DNA of 64,000 bases from Tribonema minus (GCA_017506865.1 JAFCMP010000501.1:434001-498000), one strand, 5' to 3'. Numbered from the stretch's first letter, positions 1 to 15,000 are shown. Notes: generated from the letters alone by a model not told the origin. Program-made: numbers and translations.

Positions 1-3000
1 ATCAACGATGATCGCAGTGAATGCAAAGTGCAAGGTGACTTATGGTGCCGATGGCACAAATGGCAAGGCAACCTACGTGCCTTGCACGCGTGTGCAAGTG
101 TGCTGGTAAGGCGCGCGTGGATACCAGGAGGGTACATTAAAGGGTTTAGTTTTCCTCAAGTGCGCAGGAAACTGTTTGTCTTACGCTGGCACACTTTATG
201 GGATGTCTTGTGCGTGCCATTAGATACATGTACTTCAAAGCACGTTTTCTAAATCGTACGGAAATGAAAGCCACTCTCTTTCGCGTAGAACGAGGAGCGC
301 TTGTGGCTTGTCAATGCAGCATACGCACACTGCAAATGGGGGCATGGAGAGTCCACTGTAGAGAGCTGTGCACATTGTACACAGGTAGCAGCGCTCAATT
401 TGAAGGAGCACTGTGAAGCAGCCGAGTGCCTCGCAAAGCAATATTGAGCAACTCATGCAAAAGCCATGAGGAAAGCATGGTCCACGGTCGTAGCAGAACA
501 CGTGGATCAACGAACTATGTGCCACATAGAGATACCCACCAAGGCAGTACATGGGTGCCGTGTATGCGCCGTTGAGCATCTCCTGCAGAGCGGTGCGGCG
601 TTCCGTCACAAATGACGGCGTCGCTGCTATCACCGCAAATAGCACGCACCTGCGCATCAGAACAGTCGTGAGGACAAGTGAATCGACCAGGGTCGTGGAG
701 GCAGGCAGGTGCTGCTGCTGCCGCAGCCACAACACAGTGTTCACACACGATGAACCGCTGGTGAACTGACGATCGTGTGGGTAGCAAGCAATACTGCTGC
801 TGTAGTGCTGTGCACTGCTGCACCAGCTCTCGTGTCGGCGGCATGCGCATGCTACGTGAGGTGCAAATGCAGCATTCAGCCGAGCTCGGGTGACCAAGAA
901 AAGTGGAATGCCAACAATGCAGGTGATGTGGTGCTACAATGCGTTGAGGCATGTCCAAATTTGGACCTGGCAACATACGGCTTGCTTTTCTCATATGCTG
1001 CTCAGAGACGGCGCAACTCAGAGTCGCTGCTGGACTCTGCAGAGAGGCCAACATTTTGTTGCACATGTCATACTGCTTTAGGATGGCATGTCCATTCGCA
1101 ACACGTCTGCAACAGTGTAGGCACCGCTCCAGGAGAATGATCATCAAGTATGGCAGCAGTGTTGTGCACAATTGGTTACTTCAAATATGTACTACTGACC
1201 ACAGGTTGAAGAAAGAGGCTCCCGCAATGTTGGTGATGTTGTCGGTGGTCAGGTCCAGGCGGGGGTAGATGGTGCCCACAAAGAGGGCCACAACGATCAG
1301 CTCAATCAGACGCAGCCAGTACACCGTAGCGTTGCGCCAGTAGAAGACTGCGCCGCTGTTGTGTTGAGGAAAGAGGGGCAGGGGGAGCGCGCGGCATATG
1401 AGATGTCGTACAGAGGTGCAAACAGCTTATCTTCTGAAGTACTACAATGATCGCTATTCTTACATAGCAGCACTGTTGACGAATCAGTCAGAGAAGTGCA
1501 AGTGCGCTGGTTCAAGTGGAAGTGGTACAAGCAACCCAAGCACAGCAACAGCATGGACGTGACCAAGCGGTCGAAGCGAACTCAACGTGTACCATGTACG
1601 CATGGCGCATGCGCCTGTGAACTATGCGAGCATGGGTTTTCACTGCCACACAGTGTCATTGCAGTCACATCTACACAGCAAGCGACATTTCAACAAGGTA
1701 CCACAAAGTAATGGCAAACGCCTCATGACTGGGAGCATAACAATCAGTTAGTCAGCATAACAGGAACAAGAGCTCATACTAGATCAGCAGCACTGCACAC
1801 AGGGCTGAATGATGTCGCTACAGATCCTAGCTGCATAGCCCACCTCTGGCACATGGTGATGAGCCGTGACACAGGCCCGGGCCGCTCCACTTTCTCGACA
1901 TCTCGGAACGTGCCTGAAGTTGAAGTTCAACAGGTGTGACACACACTCAGCAAGGTTGTCACACTTGAAGTTATGTGTTGAAGTACATGAATTGTACTAT
2001 GACAGGAACACACAGTGTGGGGTGTTCAACCTCATGTGGCATTGCCCGAGTGACCCTATGTGGTGCATTGGCAAAACATTTCACGGATGTGTATAGACTT
2101 TGTCTCCCCCTGAAGATCTCCTAGGGGTGCTGCCATGAGCATTCCAGTTACCTACTGCAGTACCTCATATGTGTGTCGTCACTGGATCTCAACTACAGTC
2201 ACATCAACAATGAGCACTGCAATATGGCTCTGTACTTCACTGCTGAAAACTGCAGTACTTCCAGTGGCAGTATGCAATTGAAGCATTGTATACCGTTTTA
2301 CAGACTTCTAGTGTTGTGCACAATTCTACCACTGCAACGCCCGAATGCTGCCTGCCACTTCTCTTTTCTTTTTCAATACCTGAAGCAGCCTCGGGCACTG
2401 GCGGTGTGACGGTGTAGCGCCCCCCCTTGTACAGAGTGGCCCAGGTGACCCCCCCCTCCCTGGCTACCGCATCGCCGCTGGCAACAATGCTGTTGGTGCT
2501 GATGACAGGGGGGGCAGAGATTAGGTCCAGGTACACATTGGCAGGGTTGCAGTGCGTGTTGCAGTAGGCGCCGAGGGAGTTGAAGTGACGCGCGGCGTTC
2601 TCCTGGCTGCCAAAGTAGGCCAGGCGGCCCTTCTCGAGGAGCATGAGGTCCTGTGAAAGGGGGGGGGGAGACTATGGTCAGGTTTTGCGACAGCTTGTCA
2701 AGTGCCAGCCGACGTTCAGCTGTGCGCAGCGAAGAGCCTGGCAGACCTCAACAAATTGTTATTATTGGCACACACACTCCCGCATTGAAGTTATGAGGCA
2801 AACATGTACTGCACCTGCATGCATGGATTGCATTCGTTGATGAATGATGGTGATCAGAAGCCAGGGCTTGGAACAGAGCAAAGCGCGCAGAGCGCCATAC
2901 AGCCGACATTGATGCTGTATTTGCCTTCAATGCTGTGAGGATGTTGGTAGCTTGTACAGTAGGACGTGAAGAGAGACGCTCCAAATCACACAACATTTCT

Positions 3001-6000
3001 GTAGCCTCATCACAGTGGTTCTTTGTGATGACGAATCATCACCATTGTAAGATCATCATGACAAGGCATAGGTAGTGGCTCGACAGGTTTGCGGAAGCTG
3101 TTACCTGAAGCATGGAGAAGACTTGGCCGCTGGGCTGGTGTATGGTCATGATGCAGATCACGCCTGTCTCGCGTGTCACCTGCGTGTGGCAGATGAGACG
3201 AAAGCAGTCGAATCGCCGCCATGAGTTGCAAGCACTTAAGCCATGTGTGTGCGTTACGCAGTGTCAGCTGCTGTTACTACTGCTGCTGCTGCTGCCAGGC
3301 GTGACCTGGAACTCTGGGCCTGACAACAGCTATGGATGAAATTGGCAGAAAATAAGCTTGTTGAATCATTGTCGTGAGATGACTCAGGCAGTACAGCACA
3401 ATGATACATGCTTTGAATGGCAAGCCGCATGCAAGACTGTGGTCCCCAAGCAACACACAGCAGGCGAGTTGACTGTTCAAGAGGCAGTTGGGTTACGCAG
3501 CTCAACCCCGGTCTGTCCTGCATTCGCCAGCTGATGGATGATGACACCAGAGCACTGAATTAGACCCCCCACAAACAAGCCACCACACCAGCAATACCCC
3601 CCCCCTCCCCCTTTGCTGTACCTGCCTCGAGATTGCGCGGCGTGCCTGTACGTGCTACTTGCAATCTTGAGGCAAAGGGTGTGATGAACAGTAGGGGAAG
3701 ATCCGCCGCAGAGCAGCAGCAGCAGCAGCAGCCTGTCTGTAATGATTTGCAAGCACCGTTTTCACCTTGGTGATGTACTTGACGACGCTGTATGCGGCAG
3801 CAGAGTCCAGGCCAGTGGTGGGCTCATCGGCGTAGAGCACTGCCGCTTCGCCGACCAATCCGATGGCTGTGTGAGCGCACGGCGCAGAAGGAACGAGTGT
3901 GGGATGGCGTGCTGAGTCAGTACCAATGCACATTCGCTGTCAATGCTGCATATTCTGTTTCAGCATGCCATCTGTTCCGCAGCCAGACGGCAAGCAGCAG
4001 GCGGGTGCTTTAAATGTGCGGGAGCTATCTGCTCTTAGGCCAACCTCAGCGGCATTAAGGTAGCAATCTGTAGCTGCGCTTTGTCCATTGCCGAAGCCTA
4101 CAAGAACAAGTCCGCAGCAACGCTTCAATGTGATCGCATGCTGAACTACTTAGGCGAGTGAACTGATATTATACTGGGCACGCCCCAGAGAGTACACACG
4201 GATACAGACCGCGATGCGACCCGCAGTATCGTTTGCGCATAAGCATCGCAGAGCTGTCATGTGGCCACCCTTGCATCTCTCTGACCGTCAACCCCTTGGA
4301 GCTGGATACTGCAGCGTACACGTACATCGAAGTATATACTTCAGAAGTATGCACTTCATCAGCCTCATCGGCATTTCAGGCAGTAGCGCGCAGTGCACGC
4401 TGAGAAATACTTCAAGTCATCCCACTTCAGTCAGGCACACACAGTGCAGCAAGCCGCTATTCCTGCCCGCATCTCACCAATCGACACCCTCTTCCTCTCC
4501 CCGCCCGAGAGCTTGCTCACTGGCATGTCTGCCTTAGGCAGCAGGCCCATGATGTGAATGAGCTCCGCGACGCGGCGGTGAACCTCAGGGCCGCTGGTCT
4601 TGAGCTTAGCGTGGTAGGTCACCAGCTCACGCATCTGTGAATACAGAAACAGGAGGCACACAGACGGTTAGGTGTTTGTACTCTATTGCGCCAATGTGCT
4701 GGCTCTGAAGGGAGGGGGAGGGGGCAAAGGAGGAGGAAGGGCGGGGCGGGGGGGGGGGGGGGGGGGGGTAGTGGTAGCATGTTTGCTGGTTTCAAGTCCC
4801 TGGCGAGAATGTGGGCCACTAAGCTTTCGGTTTGCGGGCACTTTATCATAACCATAAACGCAGCTCATCTCAATCCTAACCCTGAGCACAGCGGAGTACT
4901 CAGAAGCTTTTGGTTCACTGCATGTGTATGGCGACACTTGCCTCGTCTGCAGCTATGCGCTCCATAATGCATGCCCCCCCCTGGGCTCTTTTCACAGATT
5001 GTGAGCATCATCATCGCAATGCAGCACCAGGTCTACTTTGAGGCGCGCAGCGGGGACTGCTGCATACATGCATTCACAACTTCAGCTGACACCAGAAATT
5101 TTGTCACGGTAATGTCAGTGCTAGGCAACACATAATTTGCCTGTCCGCAGCCTTGTCCGATGCCTTTCCTGATGTGCATTCACCGCAGCTGCTTCATCTG
5201 CTCTGGTGCCGCTCCAGCAGCGCACCTATGATTTTCGAATGCTTTGTGACATCAGGTTTTGATATTTGGCAATTGCAGAAATCACGGCGCTGCCGCACAC
5301 GATCTGCCCTTGAACTCAACGCTACCATGCACGGCCGTGAATGTAGTGTTGCCCCCAGGCCTCACCGTAAAGTAGTCGTTGCGGTCATCACTGCACTGCA
5401 CAGTGCCACACGCAGCATCGGCAGACGACATCATACTGCAGTGTTTCCAATTGGCAAGTTCCATACAGAGCCAGCGCTGGTGGCGCACATCCAGATCTTT
5501 GTACAACACCTTTACGAGACGTCACCTACCGTGAAGTAGTCATTGAGGTCATCGAACTGCGGCACGTAGTCCAGGTCCTCAGGCGTAAGTGTGCGGTTGC
5601 CCAACTTCACATTGCCCTCCACCTGCACCAGTACAGGCGAAGCAATCATTGATTACGCAACAACAACAGTAGTCGACAGTGGTGGCACAGCCTAAGGAAT
5701 GGGTCAAGTGGTCCAGGCCCTGATATTCCGAGAGGTTTCTGTCCAAAGCACAAGTCGGCGGGAAGGTTTGAGTATTCGGTGAGAACTGTGAGCTATATAA
5801 AAAGTTGCAGGCACACGGGCAGCAGCATTTGGTTTTTCACGTACGGCAGTGTCTAGTCCTGCCATGAACGTCATAAAAGTGTATGCATGTGAAGGCAGGT
5901 CTCTGATCGAAGTGAGCTGACAACTTCAAGCTGACTCGCAATGAGGGCAATCAGTGCTTTATAACACCACTTTATAACACCACACGTGAACATGGCAAGT

Positions 6001-9000
6001 TCCCATGTCATGAAATATGCCATGTAATGGGACTGCCATGCAGTTCTCGGTTGTGTGAGGCTAAGTTCTGGGCCCCCTGAATAGGTGTAGGTACATGATG
6101 TACTACGGGATACCTCCAGGAGATGCGGCGGAAAGCAAATGCGGAGGTTGCATACGCGTGACGCATTGCCCTGCGCTGGTCAGCATGCAGCTTACACGGC
6201 CAAGGCTAGAGTCGGAGCAAATCACTGAACCTGCACTTCCCCGTCCAGGCCTACTCCCAATACCACAGTTGAGGTTATCACTACCCACAGCTACTATAGC
6301 TGCAACTTCAACGTTACCTTAGCATACACGGCGCGGCCGCTGAGAGCGTTGAGCAATGTGGTCTTGCCAGCACCTGCATGGAGCGTCACCAGCGAACCGC
6401 AAAGGGTAATACTACAGGTGAGTTTCACAACGACACTCCTTCAACGTGAAGTATTGTGATAGCATGGGCTGACAGCAACAAGTCATGAACGCAGCGGATT
6501 CTCAGCAGATGCTCGGGCTGTCCAATGGTTTCACGATGTACTGTGAATGGCCTTGCGCATGCATACATCACATACTGCGCATCACTTGTCGCCTGCTGCA
6601 GGGACTATCCCGTCAGAGTGGTTGTGCAAGCCAGGGTGCCGTCATCAAGAAAATGGCAGCTTCTGCTGAGCCTGAGAACTGCGTTTTCATGAATGAAAAC
6701 AGGAGCGCCATACTTTCTTACCTCAAGGGCTTGCACTTCCAAGCACTCTGACCAAATTCATGATGAGCCTGATGAGTTACCAGTGATGGCTTTGTCCGCA
6801 CTTGCCAACCACATGTGCATCACGCATCTCTGCTGCACTTGGCACCACATATGATATCTCATTGCGTGCACAAGTGTGCTGCGCCGTGCGCACCTGAGGG
6901 GCCCATGAGAGCCAGCACCTTGCCGGAACTTGCGTGGCCACTGACATTGTCAATCAGGATCTTGGAGCCGCGCTTGGTGGGGATGGAGATGTTGAGGTTC
7001 TCAAATGTCAGGTACACGTCGGAGCCGCCGCGGTAGCTGGAGAGGCGCTGCAAAATATCAACAACACCAAGAGCAGAGGAAGAGGTGACTCTCCAGCTGA
7101 AATACTTCAACTACCGCTGCAAAGCGGAGACACTGCTTCAGCCAGAAGCCAGCAGTGGGTGCTACGGTGCTAGCGTGTCAAAATTCTTGCAGGGACGAGG
7201 CTGCTATACTGCTGCAGTACCGTTGCAGCAGCGACGAGCAGTGTGTCAGAGCTCTTTGACGTTGGTGCTGAGCGCGCATCTGCGGTTGCACAAGGTGGGG
7301 CAGACTGAAGTACTTCAGAGCTATGTAAGCTTCAAGCCCGTCGCCACATTCACACAGCAGTCGTCCGGAGCGCGTCTACCTTGATGTACTTTGTGAGTGC
7401 AGCAGCTGCGTGGTAAGAAAACGAAACAATGTGAAGCCGCGGCAGCTTGTGCATAGACACGAAGTTGCAACACGTGACTTGCAGTTCCAGAATCAACAGT
7501 TGTGGCACTCACGCGCGCCTCGCTGGAGTGCATCCTCTTGAGCAGAGCACTGGCAGGGTCATACTGGTCGGCCTCGATGTCCTTCATGGCCATGGGCTTG
7601 GCCATGTGCAGTGGAGCACTGCTGCCTGCTGCCACAAGGCCGTCCTGCCTGAGGGCGCGCGTGCGCAGCATGTTGACCTCGCCACGCAGCTTCTGGACCT
7701 GTCAGCGTCAACCGCAAGCGCAAACTTCAAGTTTTTCATGCGCTTGGAGCAGTGGTGTCGGAGAGTAGTGCGACTGAAACGCGTGAAGCGCGGGTGAAAG
7801 GGGCACCTTGGGTGTGACCATGAGCACGTGTCGACAGTTACACTGGCAGTTACAGTGCCAGCGCTCCATGCACAGTAAGAGCAATGCAGGCAGTTGCAAC
7901 GCACTGTCATGCCAGTGATGCTGGCAACAGCAGTGTCCCATGCGCAGCAAGAGCGCTTCATGCGCACGGAGCAACGCAACAGGCATTGCAATGAACAGCG
8001 ATCGAGCACGCTGCGGTGAAGTGTTCTCAGCGACGACAGTGTTCAGGACAGTGGCCAGTACAGTACTCTACACAAACAGCGATCGGAAGCGGCAGTGCTC
8101 TCAAATGCATATGTGACAGCGCCGAGAAAGGTGGCAATGACACCATGCAAATGTGTGGCTGCAGCAGTGCTCAATCAAGTGGCAGCGCTCACCTCCATCT
8201 CCACCTCCAGCACCACCTGCACGCAGCAGCGGCAGTCGGGCGTATGCAGCGGTGTGTTAGCCTTGCTATTGTGCTGCAACGTTGGGAGAATCCAGAGCAA
8301 CCACCACAGGCTTAGCCATTCTCAAGATACCAGGCCAGGATGATGCTGCTAGCATTGACAAGCTGCTTGCGTGACAGACCTGCGCTAGTAATGTGCCTGC
8401 GCACTTTCTTCACCCGCCGCAACTTCATTAGCAGCCAACACATGTCACAAACCATAGTTGGTGATAATGACTTTACTTGCAATGGCCACGGTTGACTCAG
8501 TGAGTCACGCTTGCAACCACGATGATTGCGTAAAGAAGGGTGTGGTAGGCTCAAGGACTGCTAGTGCCCACGACAAAATTAATCGCCTGTGTCAGCAGTG
8601 CTCAAATGCCGACTTTAGCGTGAAGGGGCGCTGAAGCACTACCACAGGTTGACATTCGTTTGTAGATGAACAAAACACCCTTGGTGATGGTAAATGAGTT
8701 GGTGGTGTTGACAAGGGCTAAGGTACAGGAACAGCACAAAAAGCAGTTGTCAGCAACGAGATCGGCAAAGCTCGCCCGCTCCATTCCAGGTTTACAGTCA
8801 ATGACTGTATCTAGGGTTAGGATTACTAAACGGTGAGTCACCTTTTCCGTGCGCGATGCGCGCCACTCGCTGAACGCCTGGCGGATGTTGGCAAACGGGT
8901 AGTAGTACAGCGCGAGCACACCCAGCCTGAATATTAGCATCAGCAGGATCAGGTAGACCAGCTGCACGTAGGCGTTGCCCCTGATACCGTTGAGCAGCGA

Positions 9001-12000
9001 TATCACCTGACAGGGCGCAACAGCGAGCAATGCGTATGAGGTTGTGATACTAGATTTCAATGCCTTCAGGCATGCGCACAAGCAGGTTGAACCATAGGCG
9101 AACCAAAAACAGTACAGGCGGTTTTATCTGGCCGCAGGCATTCATTTGAAGTTTGCATGGTTGTTGAAGCACGCGTGTGACGTCCAGAGATCGGCAAACA
9201 GAGCATGAGCAGGGCAATTTGAACATTTGAAAACTGAAAGGCCCTCAAGCACCGCTGTCACACGGGCCGGCGTCACACAAAACTAGCAAGCACGTGTAGC
9301 TACTCAGCTGTGTGCCAGCCCGCAGGGCGCTCAATCAATGCATAGCACTGCCCGCCTGCCCCAGTTACCTTTTGTGTTGGTCGCGTGCCTCTTCTGTGAT
9401 GACAGCTTTACGCTAACCTCAGCACAAGAGGTGAAAATCATGTTTGCCTACTCGATCATTACCGTCAAGCCTTGGATTTGACACTCCCCGGTGGCAGCGT
9501 TGAAGCTCTCGTCGCAGGGGAAGGTGCCTTGCAGCGTTTGACACTCGCCGGTACCATCGGGCATCAGCTGCTGAACAGCATGGTACAGCAGGCAAACGCA
9601 GCGCAATGTGATGTAATTTTGTATGGGCAGCAGAAGGAGAAGAACTTCCATCTTGTATGTGAACCCAGTTCAATTATTGCAAGGTTTTATGGCAGACAAG
9701 GTGCGATGGAAAGGAGGGGGAGGAGGGGGGGGGGGGGGGGTCGTGTGTGCATCTATACGTGACACGGTGACTCACATGATTAATGTCGCATTGTGCATAG
9801 CTGTTCATAAACCGCTAGCGACTATGTCGCCACAGCCCAAAGTGACGTTGCCAAGGATCGATGGGACATGATATCACTTGCACACAGTATGGCTCTGATC
9901 ACTGTCTTGATGTGCTCGTTGTCAACGGCAGACACGATAGTAATCCAGTACTCCCTTGTACGTGGCATGCGCATTAGGCATGTTGAATGCACAGCTGCTC
10001 AGCTTGAATGCCAGTGACGCTGCATGAGGAGCAGGCTGCCTCATCTCGACATTCATGACCCTAACCCTAACCCTAACTCTGACACTTGTCTGTGTATAGG
10101 TACACTCAGCACTTTGAAGCATCATGCCATGACTACAGAACTAATGCAGCTTCTGTGTGTGGTCTTTGTTCTTCAGAAGCATCCTACCATATGACTGCTG
10201 GAGTGTCGTTGCAGCACAGGACATGTGAAGTTAGTACTTGAAGTATGGTCTCACCGTGCCGTCCACGCCACACGTGTAAGGTATGTGGTTGAATGCGATG
10301 AGCATCGCCGACTTGCTGTTGTGGGTGAAGATGCCCAGCTGGGCCAGCCTGTAAACACATTGGTGAGGTTCAAGGGTTACTTGAAGTTGCTTCACATGCA
10401 GGATAGGTGAGTGGGCTGCGGCATACACATTTGGAACGCCGCAACACGTGAATACCATGTGAATTTGAAGCCAGGCTCTCCATGCAGTACGTCTGTGGCA
10501 AACTACCACAGCAACAGCACTTTCAACATGGCGTCCAGCATGACAATGTGAGCAACACGGCTGCAAAGACGTTGTCGTGGTCAGGCTGTGAGACGATCTC
10601 AGTTCATCATCTTCTGTTGATGCTCTGTTCAAACATGCGGTGCTGAAGGCATGGTAATTGACAAAGTCACCCAGGGCTGCTACACGCACCAGTTCCAGTA
10701 GCTTGGCACGTCATCGTAGGAGATGAACACGCCACCGCCAAACACAGTCATCATCACGAGAACAGCCTGCGCATGACCAGAAGCAGCCGCAGCGTCGGCA
10801 AATGTGGTAAAGGTCAAGTTCAGGTCAAAGCCGCCAGCATTTTGTGCACTCTTTGGTGACTCCACTTGCACGAAGTATGTTTGTGACATGCAGAGACGGG
10901 GCCATGTTGTCACCTTCACCAAGATGGCTTAATCATGTAGTAGGACGAGTGCTGCATAGGCGGCTATGTAGGTGATCTGCTGACAGGGTTCAGTCAATTA
11001 TGTCCTCATGAACATGCCGGGCAGCACACCCAAGTAATCGTGCGCTTTGGCGGCAGTTGGTCACATTCAAGTTTGGCACTGTTGCTGGTATGTCAAGAGA
11101 TCTGCAGCTTATTTGTGTGTTCACATGGAAAAAATTTGCTTCGCAGCATACATTCTACTTTGAAATGCTTGGACATTGCTGAATGCTGGTGCAAGTGCTG
11201 CCATACCAATATTTACATAACGTACAACCATGCAGCACTTTTTGAAGTAAGAGTTGCTTCTATTGCTCATAGTATGTACCTGCGACACGACCACTGCGTA
11301 AGCGGCGTTGTGCGTGAACTGCGTGATGAAGGCAATCATGCCCTCCGCAAGCAGCGCCGTCAGGTAGGACACCAGCAGGAACCACGGGAACGCCACGCCG
11401 GGGTAGCCAATCATGAAGTAGGCAATGGTGACGCCAGGCATGAAGAGCTGCGGGCACACAGAATCAGTTGAAGATTGTCAATTGAGGCAATGATGCAAAT
11501 ACTTCAAGTTGGCATAAGCTGAGCCCACGGAGGGCCGCAATGAATGGCCAATGGTGATACAGGCGACGACAATCGTGTTGTGGGCCGAAAGTGAAATCCT
11601 GGCGTCAGCTACGGCATCTCAGGTACTTCGAAGTATGTGAAATACCAAGAGCTTGCCCTGACATAATGCACGCCGCTGAGATCACCAGAGTCCAGTTTTG
11701 AATTGCCGGAGAGCTTCAATGCATACAGGTGCGTCGCAATGCATCAAGTGGCATATGGCGCAAACGTATTTGGTGGGGCAATGCCCCGCAGCATTGTGAT
11801 CATTGCGCTCACCAGACAGCTGGCGGCTGTGACAGTGAGCTCGCTGAGGAAGTATGCCATCACTCCGTAGCTAGCGTTGGCCCTCTCGTGCTCAAAGCGC
11901 ATGTTTGAAGTCACGAGGTAGAAGACCTGCCCGGTGCAACGCAGAGCGGCATGGGCATGGTGAGTGAACTCAAGCAGTTGGCAAGGTTTTACTTGCGCGC

Positions 12001-15000
12001 CTGTGTAAGGAGAACCGCATGTTAAGCCCTCTCAGGACATTTGGGTGCAGTGTAAAGGCAATGCCCATGTCTGATTGCACCAGGCGCAACACCTTGGCAG
12101 ATGCAGTGCGGGCTCAGTGTCAACGTCCATCAAGTGCCCTTGCACCGGTCCACCGCTCATTGCATACCGTGTGCAGCGGCGCTCAGGGGCAGCACTGTCA
12201 GCAGCATCATACATGATTGTGGAGAGTGCCATGTGCCTTGGCAAGCATGACAGTGCTCCGTTTAGTGAAAAGTGCCCAGTGCAGCAGCGCTCAGGTGCAG
12301 TGCTGCTCAGCAGCATCACCCCTACTTCAAGTGCAGAATGCCATCCGCATGCATGATTATGACAATGCTTCATGTTGTGCGACATTAGGCAAACATTGAA
12401 ATGCAGCATGTGGGTGGCATGCAAGCAGCTGGCATGAAGCCCATTCCTGACATTTTCAACTTCAACTTGCCTTGAACACGTGCACATAGGAGTTGAGCAT
12501 CAGGCACCACACCATTGCACCTGCGGGCATGCACGGCAGCAGCGCACCAGAGGCAGTGTCAGATGACAGCGGCATGCGTGGCATTGCAGGTGCTGTGAGG
12601 CGCGCTGCACAGTTCTAAAATCAGCATCACGGAACAATTGTGTGTGGCCCCATGGCAGCAGCAGCAGCGCAGGTTCAATCCAAGCAAGCAAGCACGGGGC
12701 CTCAAGCACCTGCCAAATGTGTTGATTGCATTCTGGACCCAATGTGAATTCAAAGATGGATGCCTCAGCAGTGCGGGCTGACAGTGTCATGCGCCAGTGC
12801 ATGCAACGGCATTGCGTGGCCTGTAGGTCACAGTGCTGTTAATGCTGATAGAAACAGCTGATGTATACACCGTCTGGACAACATCGGGAGAATGGACTGC
12901 CCCAAACATTCACAAGTGACTGTGGCCTCGTGCCGGTTAAGTAGTATGGACATGATTCAAGTGTTGTGCATACATGCACAACAGTGTACAAACATACACT
13001 TGCTGAATGTGCCATGTCGGCATCAGCGCAGATGCATACTCGGCATTAAAGACGCCTACGGGACTGGTGTAAACACGAAGGTTGCGCTTGAAATATCAAC
13101 TGCATAACCCCCAATGCTGAAAATTAAATAACTATCAAGAATATAACTGTATGACAATGAACACGACCATGTGTCATTTACCTGGCTGGTAGCTGACGGT
13201 GGTATCGATGTTGGCGGGCAGCTGCCAGAAGACACCGCCTATCATCACTCCGTAGAATACGTGCAGGAACAACTGCAGGCAGGACAGCAAACGTGCTATT
13301 GTCACACGCGCAAGGCTTGCCACGCTACTGCTGATACTGAAGCACATAGGACTTGTACAGAAACTGAGTGTTGCATCAAACTGCATTCAAGTAACACCAA
13401 CAGATTCTGCCGTGACTGCGCACAGCAGCACTTGCATGATTTGGAGATCTATGAATTTGGACATCCGGTGCTAGGGTAGCGGATTGACACCTGGCGCATT
13501 GAGTCATGGAGCGCTCCCCATTAGACAAGACTATGCTGCCTGGCGCACAGCAGCTGCAGGGCAAATTGATCGACACGACACGTCAAGACGGCAGACAAAG
13601 CACACACTGCCACATGAAAAACAAGCGTGTCACCCTCTACAGTGCTCCCATCACCTGGCAGCATCCACACGCTCGCAATGCGTGCAAGTGCCATCTTCAT
13701 GTGGTGGACGCCAAAAACGTTAACTTCACCCAGTGACACTCCCGTACCTGCAGGTAGTACAGCGTGGGGTCCCGCACGGCGAGAATCGCAGCGCGCTTGG
13801 CCAGTACACTGTACTGGCGCCAGAACCCCGTTGGACTGGTCGTGCTGAGCGCTGTGTCATCATAGTGGATGTGGGACGCGCTCACTGCGGATGCCCTCTC
13901 CAGCTTTGCCGAGACCTGTACGGAGGTGTGTTGCAGTTGCAGGAGTGAGGTTCGAGTGCAGCTGTTGTGGGCGCTTGTGCTTCAGCTGTTGTGACGTGGA
14001 GGTTCGCCGAGCATTTGAAATCTGTGACACAATCAGTGCCAGGTAGCAGATCAATTTGTATTCGATTCGTATGTGCAGTGTTGCAGTGCGAAGACGGTAT
14101 TGCGTAGCGGCATCGATCAGGACTGTGCCCTCCTGCCTCCAACAGCTGAGACTCTCAAAACTTTTTTTACTGACTCGATGACTTCACTCACTGACTCAAT
14201 GAATCATGCAATCACTGACTCATTGACTCACTCACTCACCATCTGCGCCAGCACGCTGGTGGCGAACTCCTGTCGGAAATCCATGGCCACCTCAGAGAAC
14301 GCGCTGCACCGGTGCACGGCAAGATATATGGGTTGAACGTTGTTGCAGGTGACGGGCAGGTGCAGTTGCTGCCCTGGTGACAGAATCTGGGGTGGAGCTT
14401 CAAGCAGCATGAATGCAAAGATGCATGAGGCTGTGACGCTGCAATCATGCCCCTCTACTGCACTGAAGAATTACGGGGCAAATCGGCAGCCTCATTGCCA
14501 GTACACAGTGTCCTCGCTCTGTGCAACACTGTGTATGGTCGTATGAGGCAGTCCTGGCACGTAAGCGCACACAAAAATTGACTCAATGTGATGGCTGGAG
14601 TCTGTCTGCTTGCTCACAAACACTCACTCCTCATTACACTCAGCGTGACTTGGCGATATGCTGTGATCACTTGTACGGACGGCTGCCATTGGGACTCGCA
14701 GTCACTGGCACTTGCTGCGCATTGTGATCAACAATCATGAGTCATAACCATGAGTTAGTTCATGCCGGAGCAGTGCTCAGCCATTCCTGGTGTCCAGAAA
14801 GCAGTTCGTGGCGCACGAGCATGAACAAGACTCATGACTCACGCTCATGAGTCAGATGACAGTCGCACCTGTCTGTGATGTTGAGGAAGTAGTCTGTGGG
14901 GTTCTGCCCCTCCGGCAGCTGGTAGCCAAGTCTGTTGAAGTGCATGATCGACTCGTGCAGGGACCCAAAGAAGAGGCTGGACCGAACACCAGAGCAAGCA

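Larger units (their letters stand above)
8842..14976 (-). other. ABCG-A linker and transmembrane domain 1
   Basis: Exon 14976-14869 encodes the post-NBD linker (LFFGS, then GYQLPEGQNPTDYFL). Exons from 13915 to 8842 then encode an ABC2-type membrane domain: FWRQYSVLAKR with RDPTLYYLQ, then hydrophobic segments in exons 13272-13182, 12520-12471, 11926-11813, 11447-11280, 10766-10690 and 9006-8842. Exon 9567-9463 encodes a short Cys-containing hydrophilic loop (GECQ, FPCDESFN, GECQ), probably extracellular, between the last two membrane segments. The exon ending ASRTEK closes the domain and joins the 24-nt microexon. Confidence 0.88.

Noticed and set aside
1-539. Further ABCG-A exons near the window edge
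   Set aside because: No segment on the minus strand shows TMD2-like hydrophobic sequence with splice borders in phase with the exon ending at 540.
4740-4769. Regulatory G-quadruplex
   Set aside because: Nothing beyond a homopolymer supports a function, and its length is likely unreliable.
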